Assembly (NCBI GenBank): GCA_018136815.1
Contig: CM030935.1
Span: 4,642,731 to 4,706,730 of the forward strand
DNA: 64,000 bases
Source of the DNA: Isochrysis galbana
Lineage: Eukaryota; Haptophyta; Isochrysidales; Isochrysidaceae
Direction of reading: 5' to 3'
The stretch's first letter is position 1; each line of letters begins with the position of its first letter. The notes beneath the pieces are model-generated. The model saw only the letters and a list, made by a program, of their open reading frames with translations. It made no database searches and was not told where the DNA came from. Shown one piece after another: positions 11,322 through 23,207 of this stretch. Made by a program: the position numbers and the translations under genes.

Positions 11322-12997
11322 AGCTCTAGCGCGTTGGGGTTGATGGCCTCCTGGATAGTCTTTTTCGGGGGCGCTGTGCGCTTGCGCTCTTCGCGCTCAA
11401 GTCGTGCGGCTTTTTCTTCCGCGCAGACACAGACGCGTAGCGGAGGGTGGAATGCCATGGCGTATCCTTTGTTATAGCCCTTGCATCCCTTGGGCCCCGC
11501 GTGGATGCTAAGGTCCTTGATGTCTCCGCCGAGCTCGCGGCAGTTTCGCACCGCGTACTCGATGGGATACGGGGCCCCGTTGACCGTTGACGGTGAGTAG
11601 GATTTTGCGCGGAAAGTCGAACGAGTTGAACGAGCCTTGTTTTGTTTGGGGTCACGTACAAGTGGTACACCTCTTTTTTGCCTTGGGTCACGAGGACCCC
11701 CTCTTTCGTAAGGATCTTGGTTCGCTCTTGGTTGCCTTGGATGAAGTAGAAGCCTTGATTCTCGACCGCCTTGGCGAGCGTGCTGATGGTGATGAGGTTT
11801 TTCAGTTCGAATCTGTAGTTGCGTACCACGAGGTGCGCCGAGACGTCCCTGAAGGCTCCGGCTATTGCCTTGTCCGACGCCCGTGGGAGGCTCTTGGTTT
11901 TCTCGTCAAGGGTCTGGTATTTGACCGCTATCGGGCACGGGATGCCCGCCTTGCGAAAGTCCGCCACGTCCTTGTACATTTCGCGAAACTGGTTGGCGCA
12001 ATCTGCTGTTACTAAAATCTCCCAAGGGCCGGAGGCGCTTTTGGACAGGAAGTCTGGCTCGAGGTCCACTCCCTCGAGCTTGTTGAGGTGCGCGGTGATG
12101 GCGCCAAGGGTCTCTTCGTCCTTGGCTTTGTGAAGGCGAGAAGCATTCAATCATCGCCATCACATATGAAAAAGCGTTCAATCCCCACCGCAAAAGCGTT
12201 CAATCCGTGCTGAAGGTGATGATGATTTTTTGATCTATGGGGAACTCTGCTTCCTCCTCGGGCATTGGCTCGAGGTCTTCATCGAGGAGGGCCACCTGTG
12301 TGGCCGGGGTGGAGGGTGGGGTTAGTCCCGTGTGTGGTCTAGTTTCATCGGGGTCCTTGGAGTTCATAGAGTCCGTGTCGGTGTCGCCCTCCTTCGAGGT
12401 TTTTGTGTGTTGAGTGTTTGGTGTTGGCTCTTGTTTGTGCTGGTACTTGTTGTGGTGGGCCTCTTGGGCAGATGTTGTGTACGGCGCTCGCGCTCCCGAG
12501 GCGCGTCTGTCCGCCCGCCCTTCGGCTCTGTTGGATAGCGTTCCCATTGTGCTGCTTCCCGTGTTGCTCCCGTCTCCCCTACTGCGGGTCCACAGCTGCT
12601 CCATCTTCAGATCCATGTTTTTGTACGTCTCTCCCCCTTTGGGGTTCTGGTCATGATGGTGCCGGGCCGGCACCTCGCGCCGGAGCGCGAGGGCGGTACC
12701 GCGGCTGTGTAGGGTCCAAGCCCGGGGGCCTTCCCTGATGGTACGTCCCACTGGTGTGGTGTGACTGGTGTGGCTGTGGGTTGTGGTTTGTGTGTGCAGC
12801 ATGCTGTCAACCAGCATGCAGGTCGTGCTTTCGCTGTTCTCGGTGGTGCGCGGGCGTGGCCCGATGGCTCCTGTGCCCACCTGGCTGGGGGGGTCGTCCT
12901 GGCGCGGTCGCTTCGGCGACAACGGCGTGTCCATGAAAGCTTCGTCCATCGCGGCGAGGGCCGCGGCAGCGAGGGCGGGAGGCGGCGCGCGCTCCAT
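11285..12997 (-). pseudogene. LINE ORF1 (gag-like, CCCH zinc finger), frame-broken, reference copy
   Basis: The ATG at 12997 starts a Pro/Thr/Ser-rich N-terminus (to 12200). A globular part follows at 11590-12150 with DEETLGAITAHLNKLEGVDL and an RRM-like stretch. A CCCH region (LCKRFPNGKC) lies at 11285-11551. Frames are broken in three places. At 12134-12205 a 72-base segment replaces 14 bases found in unit 2. At 11577-11590 there is a perfect 7-base tandem duplication (CCGTTGA twice). At 11285-11291 there is a 1-base slip. The protein would be the RNA-binding ORF1p of the element; this copy cannot be full length. Confidence 0.65.
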
Positions 12998-13001
12998 GAC
13001 C

Positions 13002-13019
13002 CTATCGTTTTAACGATAG
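13002..13019. other. 8-bp-arm hairpin just upstream of LINE ORF1 ATG
   Basis: CTATCGTT and AACGATAG pair across TT, five bases 5' of the ORF1 start codon on the minus strand. The same hairpin is at 22080-22097 and 41687-41704. Its position suggests a role in the LINE leader RNA, or a boundary of the mobile unit; this is inference. Confidence 0.5.
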
Positions 13020-13997
13020 TTGAACACGCCTAGCTCATACCATCCACACGAGAATAGACCGACTGTATCACAGCCATCATAACAGTAAAGAGTCGATCGC
13101 GGATGCGACATGATAGTGATCGAGACAAAAGCCAACGGCATTCAAAACTATTCACATTATTCAAGGAACGCCCTGATGTAAGTAAGCTGGGTAAGGGCAA
13201 GGGAAAGTGGGCCATTGGATGCGCACTCTAAACGGCTCCAAAATATCAATATTGCTCGGCCGGCAGCCAAGCTCACTCGAGCCCCAAACCCAAACAATTT
13301 CAATTGTGCAAGCAAAAAAAACCACCATTGCATATACATGTGCCCAGGTTTGAGAGAGAATTTGTACTGGCGACAAAAAGCTCAAGAACAATGTTAGGAG
13401 AAGAAGTCACAAAGCAATCTGGGAGAAGAAGTAGTGGTGTGATCAGGAACTTCATAAGGGCCCAGCGAGGGCGCTCCACCTCAGAACTCCGTCACGAAGT
13501 CTCCATTCCTTATGTTCGACAATCCCATCATCATCAATCGACAACGGAGAAGTCACCAACAATCGAGCCATGGTGGTGACGATAAATAGTAGGAGGAGCG
13601 GGAAGTACGGGATGGAGCGAGGTAGTTAAAGTTTGAAATGAAGGGATGAGGGTGGGTGTGAGGGCGCCGGGAATGCGAAATACTCTCAATCATTTCGTGT
13701 TGAGCGGCAGGACAATCAATCGCGTGCGCGTAGTGCACAATGCACGGCTAGTGCCCGCCCTTGCTACACTGTGTAGAAGAGCGCCGATGACAATATAGTG
13801 TGTGTGGCCAGACGGAGGTTAATGGGGGAACTCGTCTGCGAAATAGAGGTAGGCCCGGCCGTCACTCTCCGTTATCAAGCGCCTCTCTGTCGATGATCTC
13901 CTTCTAGGAGGGCCGACGCATCAGAAGGACGACGGCGCTCTCTTTGTACATGCCCAGCTTGTTGGCCGTGGAAGCCATTCGCCGGTGCCGTGGTTCC
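13020..13997. other. LINE leader/intergenic region, no gene seen
   Basis: This is about 1 kb between the LINE ORF1 start and the stop of the M11 gene, both read on the minus strand. No ORF with protein character is present. It should hold the LINE 5' UTR/internal promoter and the 3' UTR of the protease gene. The same stretch recurs at 22098-23207 and 41705-42825. The unit 1 version differs by many single-base deletions. Confidence 0.5.
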
Positions 13998-16794
13998 TCA
14001 CACATACATTGCCCTCTCAACGCCTTGCCTTGTGCGAGGCCTAGTTTCCATCCGCATCCTAGCGGACCGACATCTCAGCATCAGGAGGAGGAGGAGAACG
14101 AGCGCAAGAGCAGCCATTCCAGCGCCAACGATGGGCGCAATCAGGGCGAGCGGGGGGCCAGATCGCATGGTGTCCGCGGCTGGTTGCGCATTGGGCGTGG
14201 ACGGCGCCGATGGAGATGGGCTTGTGGGAGGCGGGAAGCGGTCTTCAGCGCAAAAGGGCCCAATGAGGAGGCACTCTCGCTTGGCCGGATCATAAGCACA
14301 TCGCTGGAGGCCGTCATCGAGTGCAACGTAGAATCGCAGACACTCGATCGGATCATTACGCGACGGGTCCATAGAGCAACGGTCGGCCGCGTTCGGCGCG
14401 TTCGAGCCGTTATGCCCGGTGACACTTCGTGAATGAGCGTCGAGCCAGCTCACGCTAATGAGCTCTGCCGCCATGTGGGAGCAGAGCAGCCGGGGTTCGG
14501 GTGGACGCAGAGCGAGAGTGGGATAGGGCGGCATAGCCGGTGTTGGGCCGAATGGAGGACGCATCGACTCTGATGGCGAGCCGGGCGGCGGTGCGGAAGG
14601 CGACATCGGGTGTTGCCCATCAGGCGTCAGTACGGGCAGCAGGAGGGGCGGCTCTCCAGCTGAGTTGGGCACCGCAGGGAGCGTGATGTTGTACGCTGGA
14701 TGTGACGGTGGTTGCCCGCGGTTTGGAGGCGGGCTCAATGACGCTGGCAGAGGCTCAGACGGCGGCAGGAGGGGCAGTAGCATTGGGCTAGGTGGGACCA
14801 GCGTGCGCGGGCTCGGCGGCGTGCGCGGGCTCGGCGGCGTGCGCGGGCTCGGCGGCGCGCGCGGGCTCGGCGGCGTGCGTGGGCTCGGCGGCGCGCGCGG
14901 GCTCGGCGGCGTGCGCGGGCTCAGCGGCGTGCGCGGGCTCGGCGGCGTGCGCGGGCTCGGCGGCGTGCGTGGGCTTGGCGGCGCACGCGGGCTCGGCGGT
15001 GGGCGCGGGCTCGGTGGTGGGCGCGGGCTCGGCGGCAGGCTCGGCGACAGGCGCGGCGAGGGGGCGGCGGCGGCGGCGAGGGGGGAGGTGGCGAAGGGGG
15101 CAACGATGGTGTCAGCTGGTCGTCTAGGCGCTCCACGCAGGGCTCGCCCAGCCGGCACTCTTGCGTGACGGGATTGTACTCGCAGCGCTGCCAATTCGCG
15201 AAGAAGAGCGGGCAGCTATGTGGGTTCCGCCGGCTCGTCTGTGTGTTGCACCATTCAGGGGGGTCGAGATTGCGCACGTCGGTGAGGGTGGCCTCCATAT
15301 CGGAGCACAGCATCGGCGGGGGAGGCGGGGGGGAAGGTGGCGTTGGCGGGCGGGGTGGTGGCAAGGGCGGCGGCGAAGGCCCGGGAGAAGGTGGAGGGAA
15401 CGACGGCGGGGAGGGCGGGGGGGGTGGCGGAAACGGGATTTTAGGCCCATCCGGGTGGACCACGTCGACGACGATGCGACCGGCGTCGTCAACAGCACGT
15501 GCGCTCACGTGCACGCGGCGGAGAGCGCCCTCCGCACCCACGTCAAGCATAACCGACTCGCCCTCTAGGAGAAAGAGCTTGTCAGCTGCAGTGTCGACCG
15601 CGACGCTGAGGAATGTCACACCGCCGTCCGCCTCGTCGAAGCTCATGCTTTGAGAGAAGATGTGCAGGGCGTGGACCACCGAAGCTCCTCTAGTGGCGAG
15701 CAGTGCGCGGTGCTCGACAAAGAAGCGGCGCTCGCCTCTAGAGGTCACTACGTTGCTGCCGAGCTGCAGGCCGAGCGGCGACACGTCGACCCCCGAAAGC
15801 GGCAGGTCCAACGCGGGCAGGGAAAAAGTGCAAGGGTCGCACGTGCTGTCCGCCGGCAGCAGCGGCAGACGGTCGGGCGCGATCCAGTCCGCCATAAGCC
15901 GTTCTGTCACGAGGAAGCGTGTCCACGGCAGGAAGCCGTTGCCCATCCTGCTGGCATGCGAGTCGACGGGCCGATAGCTGATGTCATCGGGGACGCTGGG
16001 GAGGCTGTCAACAAAAGCCGTCCTCCACAGGGTCCGGCCGCTGGTGCCGCCCGTCATCCGCCCCGCGTGGTTGAAGCCAAGGTTGTGGCCAAGCTCGTGA
16101 GGAAAGGACCGGTCGTAGTCCCTTGCGCGCGTGAGGTGGATGGCGAAGCCGGGGAGACCCACCCAGCCCTTGCCGCTCCACCTGAGGCCCTCGCACCGAG
16201 CCAGGTATATGGCGCCGAAGTCGAACTCGGCGCGCTTCAGCCCCATGAGCGCCTCGACCTTCTGGAAGGCCCAGGTGTCCACCGAGAGCCCGTTCTGTCT
16301 CCACCGCACCCATCCGACCATCGTGTTGTCCGAGCAGTTGTGCGAGAAGTACTGCTCAAGGCGCATGGGCGGCGCGACAGTGGGGCGGAGCTGGAAGCGG
16401 CCGAACGAGTTGTCCCGGAGCCAGTCGTTGTTATACTCGACGGCGTGCTCGATGTAGCTCTTGACGTCGCCCTGGTGCGCCGACTCGACGAGGTCCACGT
16501 TGAAGGCCTGTGCGCACTGCGCCTGGTGTAGTCGATGGGGCAGACAGGGACGATGAGCATGCTCTTCTCACCGACGCTGTACTCCTGCACCACGCGCGTG
16601 CTGGGCGCGTGGAGCGAGCTCCCTCCCGGTCGGAACGTCTCGTGCCACAGCAGCACAAACTCCTTCTCCTCGAGGATGACTCCTTCGACGGCGACCCGTG
16701 CGGCACTGAACTGAGGCTGTAGACCTCGCACGACCATCGGTACGTGGTAGCCATCGAGCAGCGCGGTGGGCTCCTCGTCGGAGAGCACGAGCAG
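13998..16794 (-). pseudogene. M11 gametolysin-like metalloprotease, left copy (two 1-base breaks; C-terminal TM helix readable)
   Basis: This is the same gene as 42826-45480 (see there for domains). Relative to that copy it lacks one G in each of two runs (near 16523 and at 15060-15064), which splits it into three reading frames. It has one extra G at 14152-14157 (six instead of five), and that keeps the C-terminus open through a strong membrane segment (LALIAPIVGAG, then ALALVLLLLLML) and a basic tail RCRSARMRMETRPR to a stop at 13998. So this copy shows a type I, C-terminally anchored form that the other two lose. Whether the breaks are real or consensus errors at homopolymers cannot be told here. 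Confidence 0.75.
14803..15045 (-). repeat. 18-base minisatellite encoding PPSPRT repeats
   Basis: About 13 tandem units of an 18-base GC-rich repeat encode PPSPRT/PPSPRA on the minus strand, inside the protease gene. This is an extensin-like Ser-Pro rod, typical of algal cell-wall and extracellular-matrix proteins. The antisense Gly-Leu-Gly ORF is a shadow. Confidence 0.85.
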
Positions 16795-16971
16795 CTGTGA
16801 GAATCCTTTGTACCGACGGTAGGAAGGGCACGGGGGGAGGAGGAGGGGAGCGAGAGAGGCCTCGTCGAGGTGGGAGGATGAGACGAGGGAGCGGAGGAGG
16901 CCCAGCTGAGCCTCGCAGCTCGTGGAGGGCAGGCTGGATGGAGGCGTGGCGAAGATGGATCGCGCGCGCGA

Positions 16972-18334
<1,363 letters not shown>

Positions 18335-18991
18335 TGTCGAACGCGCGATGACTACAGGCTCATAGGCAAAGGCAGAGGGCCGTCGATCGAGCCGGCAGCT
18401 GACGCGGTCGTGAAAGGGTCGTTGATTGCTGCTTGCGGGAAGATGTCTGACAGATCATAGTAGAAGTCGGGTCTGAGAGTGTCTGCCATCGGGCGCTACG
18501 AGCGATGAGGTAGACTGAAAGTCGGAGGATTGTGACGCGTGGCGTCGGAGAGTAGAGACGAGGCTAGCTAGCGGTGCTAGCGAGCTAGTGGAAGAGAGGG
18601 AGAATGAGAATGAGAGCTTCTTAGGCTTAGGTCCGAGGTAGACACGGGAGACTACAACGAATGGACTCAAAAAGTCTGAGGGCACAGAACCACACAAACT
18701 AAACCAAACGGGGCGAAACTAACCACACCTGGACGGACGGCCAGGCGTCGGCACCAGGGCAACTTAGCAACGCACAGACATAAGACGGAGGGGTCGGCAC
18801 AACGAGGGCAGACCTCGCTGGGAGCTACGACCGATGGACGGAGAGAAGACAAAAGACGGCCATGGATCATTTGATGACATCGAGAGAAAGTAAGAGAAGA
18901 GGCGGTATACCAATCGCCAATCGACGAGACCTGAGGCTTAAAATAACCCACAGGTTATAAGTAAAAGTCCGTCATCGTATGGAATACGACA
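18335..18991 (-). mobile_element. LTR with polypurine tract, minus orientation (left copy)
   Basis: It has the same ends as the copy at 9502-10137: TGTCGTATTCC at 18991 and GTTCGACA at 18335 on the minus strand, preceded by the purine run GGGGAG. About 65 bases of internal tail follow to about 19061. The 657 bases encode nothing. Confidence 0.65.
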
Positions 18992-19505
18992 CTCCCCGAC
19001 TAAATTCGAGTCGTCCCGACGAGCGTCATGGAAGGAGAACAAAGCAACCGAAATAGAAGAAATCCAGAATTAGAACGACGAGGCGAGAGAAACCAAAAAT
19101 AACCGAGAAACCAAACGTTGAAAGCGAAAGCGACGCTTAAAATAGAAGATGAGAGCACCCGTGGGCCCTTTGAGCACAAATTCGGAAGCTTGACGCGGCA
19201 ACCTATTTGTACGCACCGTCCCACCCATTTCTCCCTTTTACAGGAATTCTGCTCGGGTGTTGCGGTGGGTTGCAACCGCAGACGACACGCGTCTCATCTC
19301 CTGCAAACAACGGCAATCAACGAAGAAAGAGAAACAATCTGCAACAACAACGAAAGAAGTGGAATGATTCCGAAGACACGCGAAATGCAGTGAGCTACAA
19401 TCTCCGACAACTCTATTATTAGAGTCAAAGAGAGAAGTCACATAGGAGGAAGGGGAGGAAAGACAGCGGACGGAGCGTCGAGCGACAGCAGCGAGCGACA
19501 GAGCC

Positions 19506-20369
19506 ATGATGAGCGAGAAGGAGTCGACACTCGCCGCACCGAGCTCCGGAAGTACTTCCAGGAGGCGCGCAATGGCTACACGACGAAGGGGGGCGAGAGG
19601 CGGCCACTGACGCCGTGGGAGCACGTCCCAAGCGAGGTCGACGCTCGTCGAGCAGAACAAGAGCGGCGGGTTCAACGGGCAATCAAGATGGCTAAGATGA
19701 TGAAGAGTGAAGAGCCCGACCGGGGACCCCAACGTGGAGCTGACCGAGATGGAGACGATGGCGGCGAAACTCGAGGCGCTCAGCAACCACAACGACTTCA
19801 TGGCGCGCATGGTGATGGAGGTGACCAAGGAGCGCGACCTCTATCGCCAACAAAGTCCACAACCACAAGAAGGAGAAGTTGGAGTGGGAGGTGAGAGGAG
19901 GAGGAAGTCGCGTTCCGTCAAAAGAGGGCCAGGTGATTTTTTGGTCATCCATATGTGCTTGTTTTCTTTTTAGGTAGCCACAATGAAGATGAGTACAAAG
20001 CTAATCACGCTCCCCACTCTCAACACACGCGGTAACCCGCGAGCAAGGTGCACTTCGAGTACGCGCCGCGTGCGGTTGCGGGGCTGCGGTGCGCGAGCTC
20101 GACACGCTGCTGACGGGCGGCCGCTCGGACGCGGACACGCTGGCGCACGCGGCGGCCGCATACGACGCCGACGGGCTGCGCGGCGCCCGCGGCGCGTTCG
20201 TCGTGTCGCCGGCGTTCCACGCGCTGGGCGCGACGCCCATCCCCGCGCGGCGTCGCCCCCGCCCCCGTATGCCTGCGGCGCAATGGGCAAGGATATGTCA
20301 CTACCGGACTGTGCGAACCCTCGAGATCGGCGTGCGACCCACCAGGGACCCTCCCGCATCCCTCGCGAG
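19506..20369 (+). pseudogene. decayed plus-strand gene, left copy, cut by the N gap
   Basis: Same gene as 28572-29554 (described there). This copy has extra single-base differences near the gap (19529, 20245, 20320) that further break the frame, consistent with poor consensus at a contig end. Confidence 0.45.
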
Positions 20370-20469
20370 NNNNNNNNNNNNNNNNNNNNNNNNNNNNNNN
20401 NNNNNNNNNNNNNNNNNNNNNNNNNNNNNNNNNNNNNNNNNNNNNNNNNNNNNNNNNNNNNNNNNNNNN
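20370..20469. other. assembly gap, 100 N
   Basis: Exactly 100 undefined bases, a standard scaffold placeholder of unknown true size. The right side restarts inside LINE ORF1 at the base equivalent to 11389, so about 9 kb is present on both sides. Confidence 0.98.
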
Positions 20470-22075
20470 CTTCGCGCTCAAGTCGTGCGGCTTTTTCTTC
20501 CGCGCAGACACAGACGCGTAGCGGAGGGTGGAATGCCATGGCGTATCCTTTGTTATAGCCCTTGCATCCCTTGGGCCCGCGTGGATGCTAAGGTCCTTGA
20601 TGTCTCCGCCGAGCTCGCGGCAGTTTCGCACCGCGTACTCGATGGGATACGGGGCCCCGTTGACCGTTGACGGTGAGTAGGATTTTGCGCGGAAAGTCGA
20701 ACGAGTTGAACGAGCCTTGTTTTGTTTGGGGTCACGTACAAGTGGTACACCTCTTTTTTGCCTTGGGTCACGAGGACCCCCTCTTTCGTAAGGATCTTGG
20801 TTCGCTCTTGGTTGCCTTGGATGAAGTAGAAGCCTTGATTCTCGACCGCCTTGGCGAGCGTGCTGATGGTGATGAGGTTTTTCAGTTCGAATCTGTAGTT
20901 GCGTACCACGAGGTGCGCCGAGACGTCCCTGAAGGCTCCGGCTATTGCCTTGTCCGACGCCCGTGGGAGGCTCTTGGTTTTCTCGTCAAGGGTCTGGTAT
21001 TTGACCGCTATCGGGCACGGGATGCCCGCCTTGCGAAAGTCCGCCACGTCCTTGTACATTTCGCGAAACTGGTTGGCGCAATCTGCTGTTACTAAAATCT
21101 CCCAAGGGCCGGAGGCGCTTTTGGACAGGAAGTCTGGCTCGAGGTCCACTCCCTCGAGCTTGTTGAGGTGCGCGGTGATGGCGCCAAGGGTCTCTTCGTC
21201 CTTGGCTTTGTGAAGGCGAGAAGCATTCAATCATCGCCATCACATATGAAAAAGCGTTCAATCCCCACCGCAAAGCGTTCAATCCGTGCTGAAGGTGATG
21301 ATGATTTTTTGATCTATGGGGAACTCTGCTTCCTCCTCGGGCATTGGCTCGAGGTCTTCATCGAGGAGGGCCACCTGTGTGGCCGGGGTGGAGGGTGGGG
21401 TTAGTCCCGTGTGTGGTCTAGTTTCATCGGGGTCCTTGGAGTTCATAGAGTCCGTGTCGGTGTCGCCCTCCTTCGAGGTTTTTGTGTGTTGAGTGTTTGG
21501 TGTTGGCTCTTGTTTGTGCTGGTACTTGTTGTGGTGGGCCTCTTGGGCAGATGTTGTGTACGGCGCTCGCGCTCCCGAGGCGCGTCTGTCCGCCCGCCCT
21601 TCGGCTCTGTTGGATAGCGTTCCCATTGTGCTGCTTCCCGTGTTGCTCCCGTCTCCCCTACTGCGGGTCCACAGCTGCTCCATCTTCAGATCCATGTTTT
21701 TGTACGTCTCTCCCCCTTTGGGGTTCTGGTCATGATGGTGCCGGGCCGGCACCTCGCGCCGGAGCGCGAGGGCGGTACCGCGGCTGTGTAGGGTCCAGCC
21801 CGGGGGCCTTCCCTGATGGTACGTCCCACTGGTGTGGTGTGACTGGTGTGGCTGTGGGTTGTGGTTTGTGTGTGCAGCATGCTGTCAACCAGCATGCAGG
21901 TCGTGCTTTCGCTGTTCTCGGTGGTGCGCGGGCGTGGCCCGATGGCTCCTGTGCCCACCTGGCTGGGGGGGTCGTCCTGGCGCGGTCGCTTCGGCGACAA
22001 CGGCGTGTCCATGAAAGCTTCGTCCATCGCGGCGAGGGCCGCGGCAGCGAGGGCGGGAGGCGGCGCGCGCTCCAT
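20470..22075 (-). pseudogene. LINE ORF1, unit 1 copy (5' part)
   Basis: Same as 11389-12997, including the 72-base segment (21214-21284 region) and the 7-base duplication near 20660. Two further single-base losses, in the GGCCC run near 20577 and in the AAAA run near 21273, distinguish it. The ATG is at 22075. The zinc-finger and endonuclease end is lost at the N gap. Confidence 0.6.
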
Positions 22076-22097
22076 GACCCTATCGTTTTAACGATAG

Positions 22098-23207
22098 TTG
22101 AACACGCCTAGCTCATACCATCCACACGAGAAATAGACCGACTGTATCACAGCATCATAACAGTAAAGAGTCGATCGCGGATGCGACATGATAGTGATCG
22201 AGACAAAAGCCAACGCATTCAAAACTATTCACATTATTCAAGGAACGCCCTGATGTAAGTAGCTGGGTAAGGGCAAGGGAAAGTGGCCATTGGATCGCAC
22301 TCTAAACGGCTCCAAATATCAATATTGCTCGGCCGGCAGCCAAGCTCACTCGAGCCCCAAACCCAAACAATTTCAATTGTGCAAGCAAAAAAAACCACCA
22401 TTGCATATACATGTGCCAGGTTTGAGAGAGAATTTTACTGGCGACAAAAAGCTCAAGAACAATGTTAGGAGAAGAAGTCACAAAGCAATCTGGGAGAAGA
22501 AGTAGTGGTGTGATCAGGAACTTCATAAGGCCAGCGAGGGCGCTCCACCTCAGAACTCCGTCACGAAGTCTCCATTCCTTATGTTCGACAATCCCATCAT
22601 CATCAATCGACAACGGAGAAGTCACCAACAATCGAGCCATGGTGGTGACGATAAATAGTAGGAGGAGCGGGAAGTACGGGATGGAGCGAGGTAGTTAAAG
22701 TTTGAAATGAAGGGATGAGGGTGGGTGTGAGGGCGCCGGGAATGCGAATACTCTCAATCATTTCGTGTTGAGCGGCAGGACAATCAATCGCGTGCGCGTA
22801 GTGCACAATGCACGGCTAGTGCCCGCCTTGCTACACTGTGTAGAAGAGCGCCGATGACAATATAGTGTGTGTGGCCAGACGGAGGTTAATGGGGGAACTC
22901 GTCTGCGAAATAGAGGTAGGCCCGGCCGTCACTCTCCGTTATCAAGCGCCTCTCTGTCGATGATCTCCTTCTAGGAGGGCCGACGCATCAGAAGGACGAC
23001 GGCGCTCTCTTTGTACATGCCCAGCTTGTTGGCCGTGGAAGCCATTCGCCGGTGCCGTGGTTCCTCACACATACATTGCCCTCTCAACGCCTTGCCTTGT
23101 GCGAGGCCTAGTTTCCATCCGCATCCTAGCGGACCGACATCTCAGCATCAGGAGGAGGAGGAGAACGAGCGCAAGAGCAGCCATTCCAGCGCCAACGATG
23201 GGCGCAA
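22098..23207. other. LINE leader/intergenic region, unit 1
   Basis: Equivalent of 13020-13997 with many one-base deletions relative to both other copies (for example AGCATCATAAC for AGCCATCATAAC, CAACGCATT for CAACGGCATT). No gene is seen. Confidence 0.5.

Larger units (their letters stand above)
10592..13019 (-). mobile_element. APE-type non-LTR retrotransposon (LINE), 5' half only
   Basis: On the minus strand this runs from a 5' hairpin (13002-13019) through ORF1 (ATG at 12997) and CCCH zinc fingers into an apurinic-like endonuclease domain. It stops at 10592 before any reverse transcriptase. LINEs are normally 5'-truncated by incomplete reverse transcription; this one lacks its 3' part, so it was cut by rearrangement or by the inverted junction at 10583-10596. 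From 11381 rightwards it is part of the duplicated block. Confidence 0.7.

Noticed and set aside
14665..15168. Plus-strand Gly-Leu-Gly repeat protein and a possible CRISPR-like array of 18-base units
   Set aside because: It is the antisense of the PPSPRT rod of the protease gene; units are contiguous with no spacers.
15650..16531. Plus-strand ORF of 293 codons opposite the protease catalytic domain (and the 357-codon version at 44335-45408)
   Set aside because: Shadow frame of the M11 gene, which carries the recognisable zinc motif.
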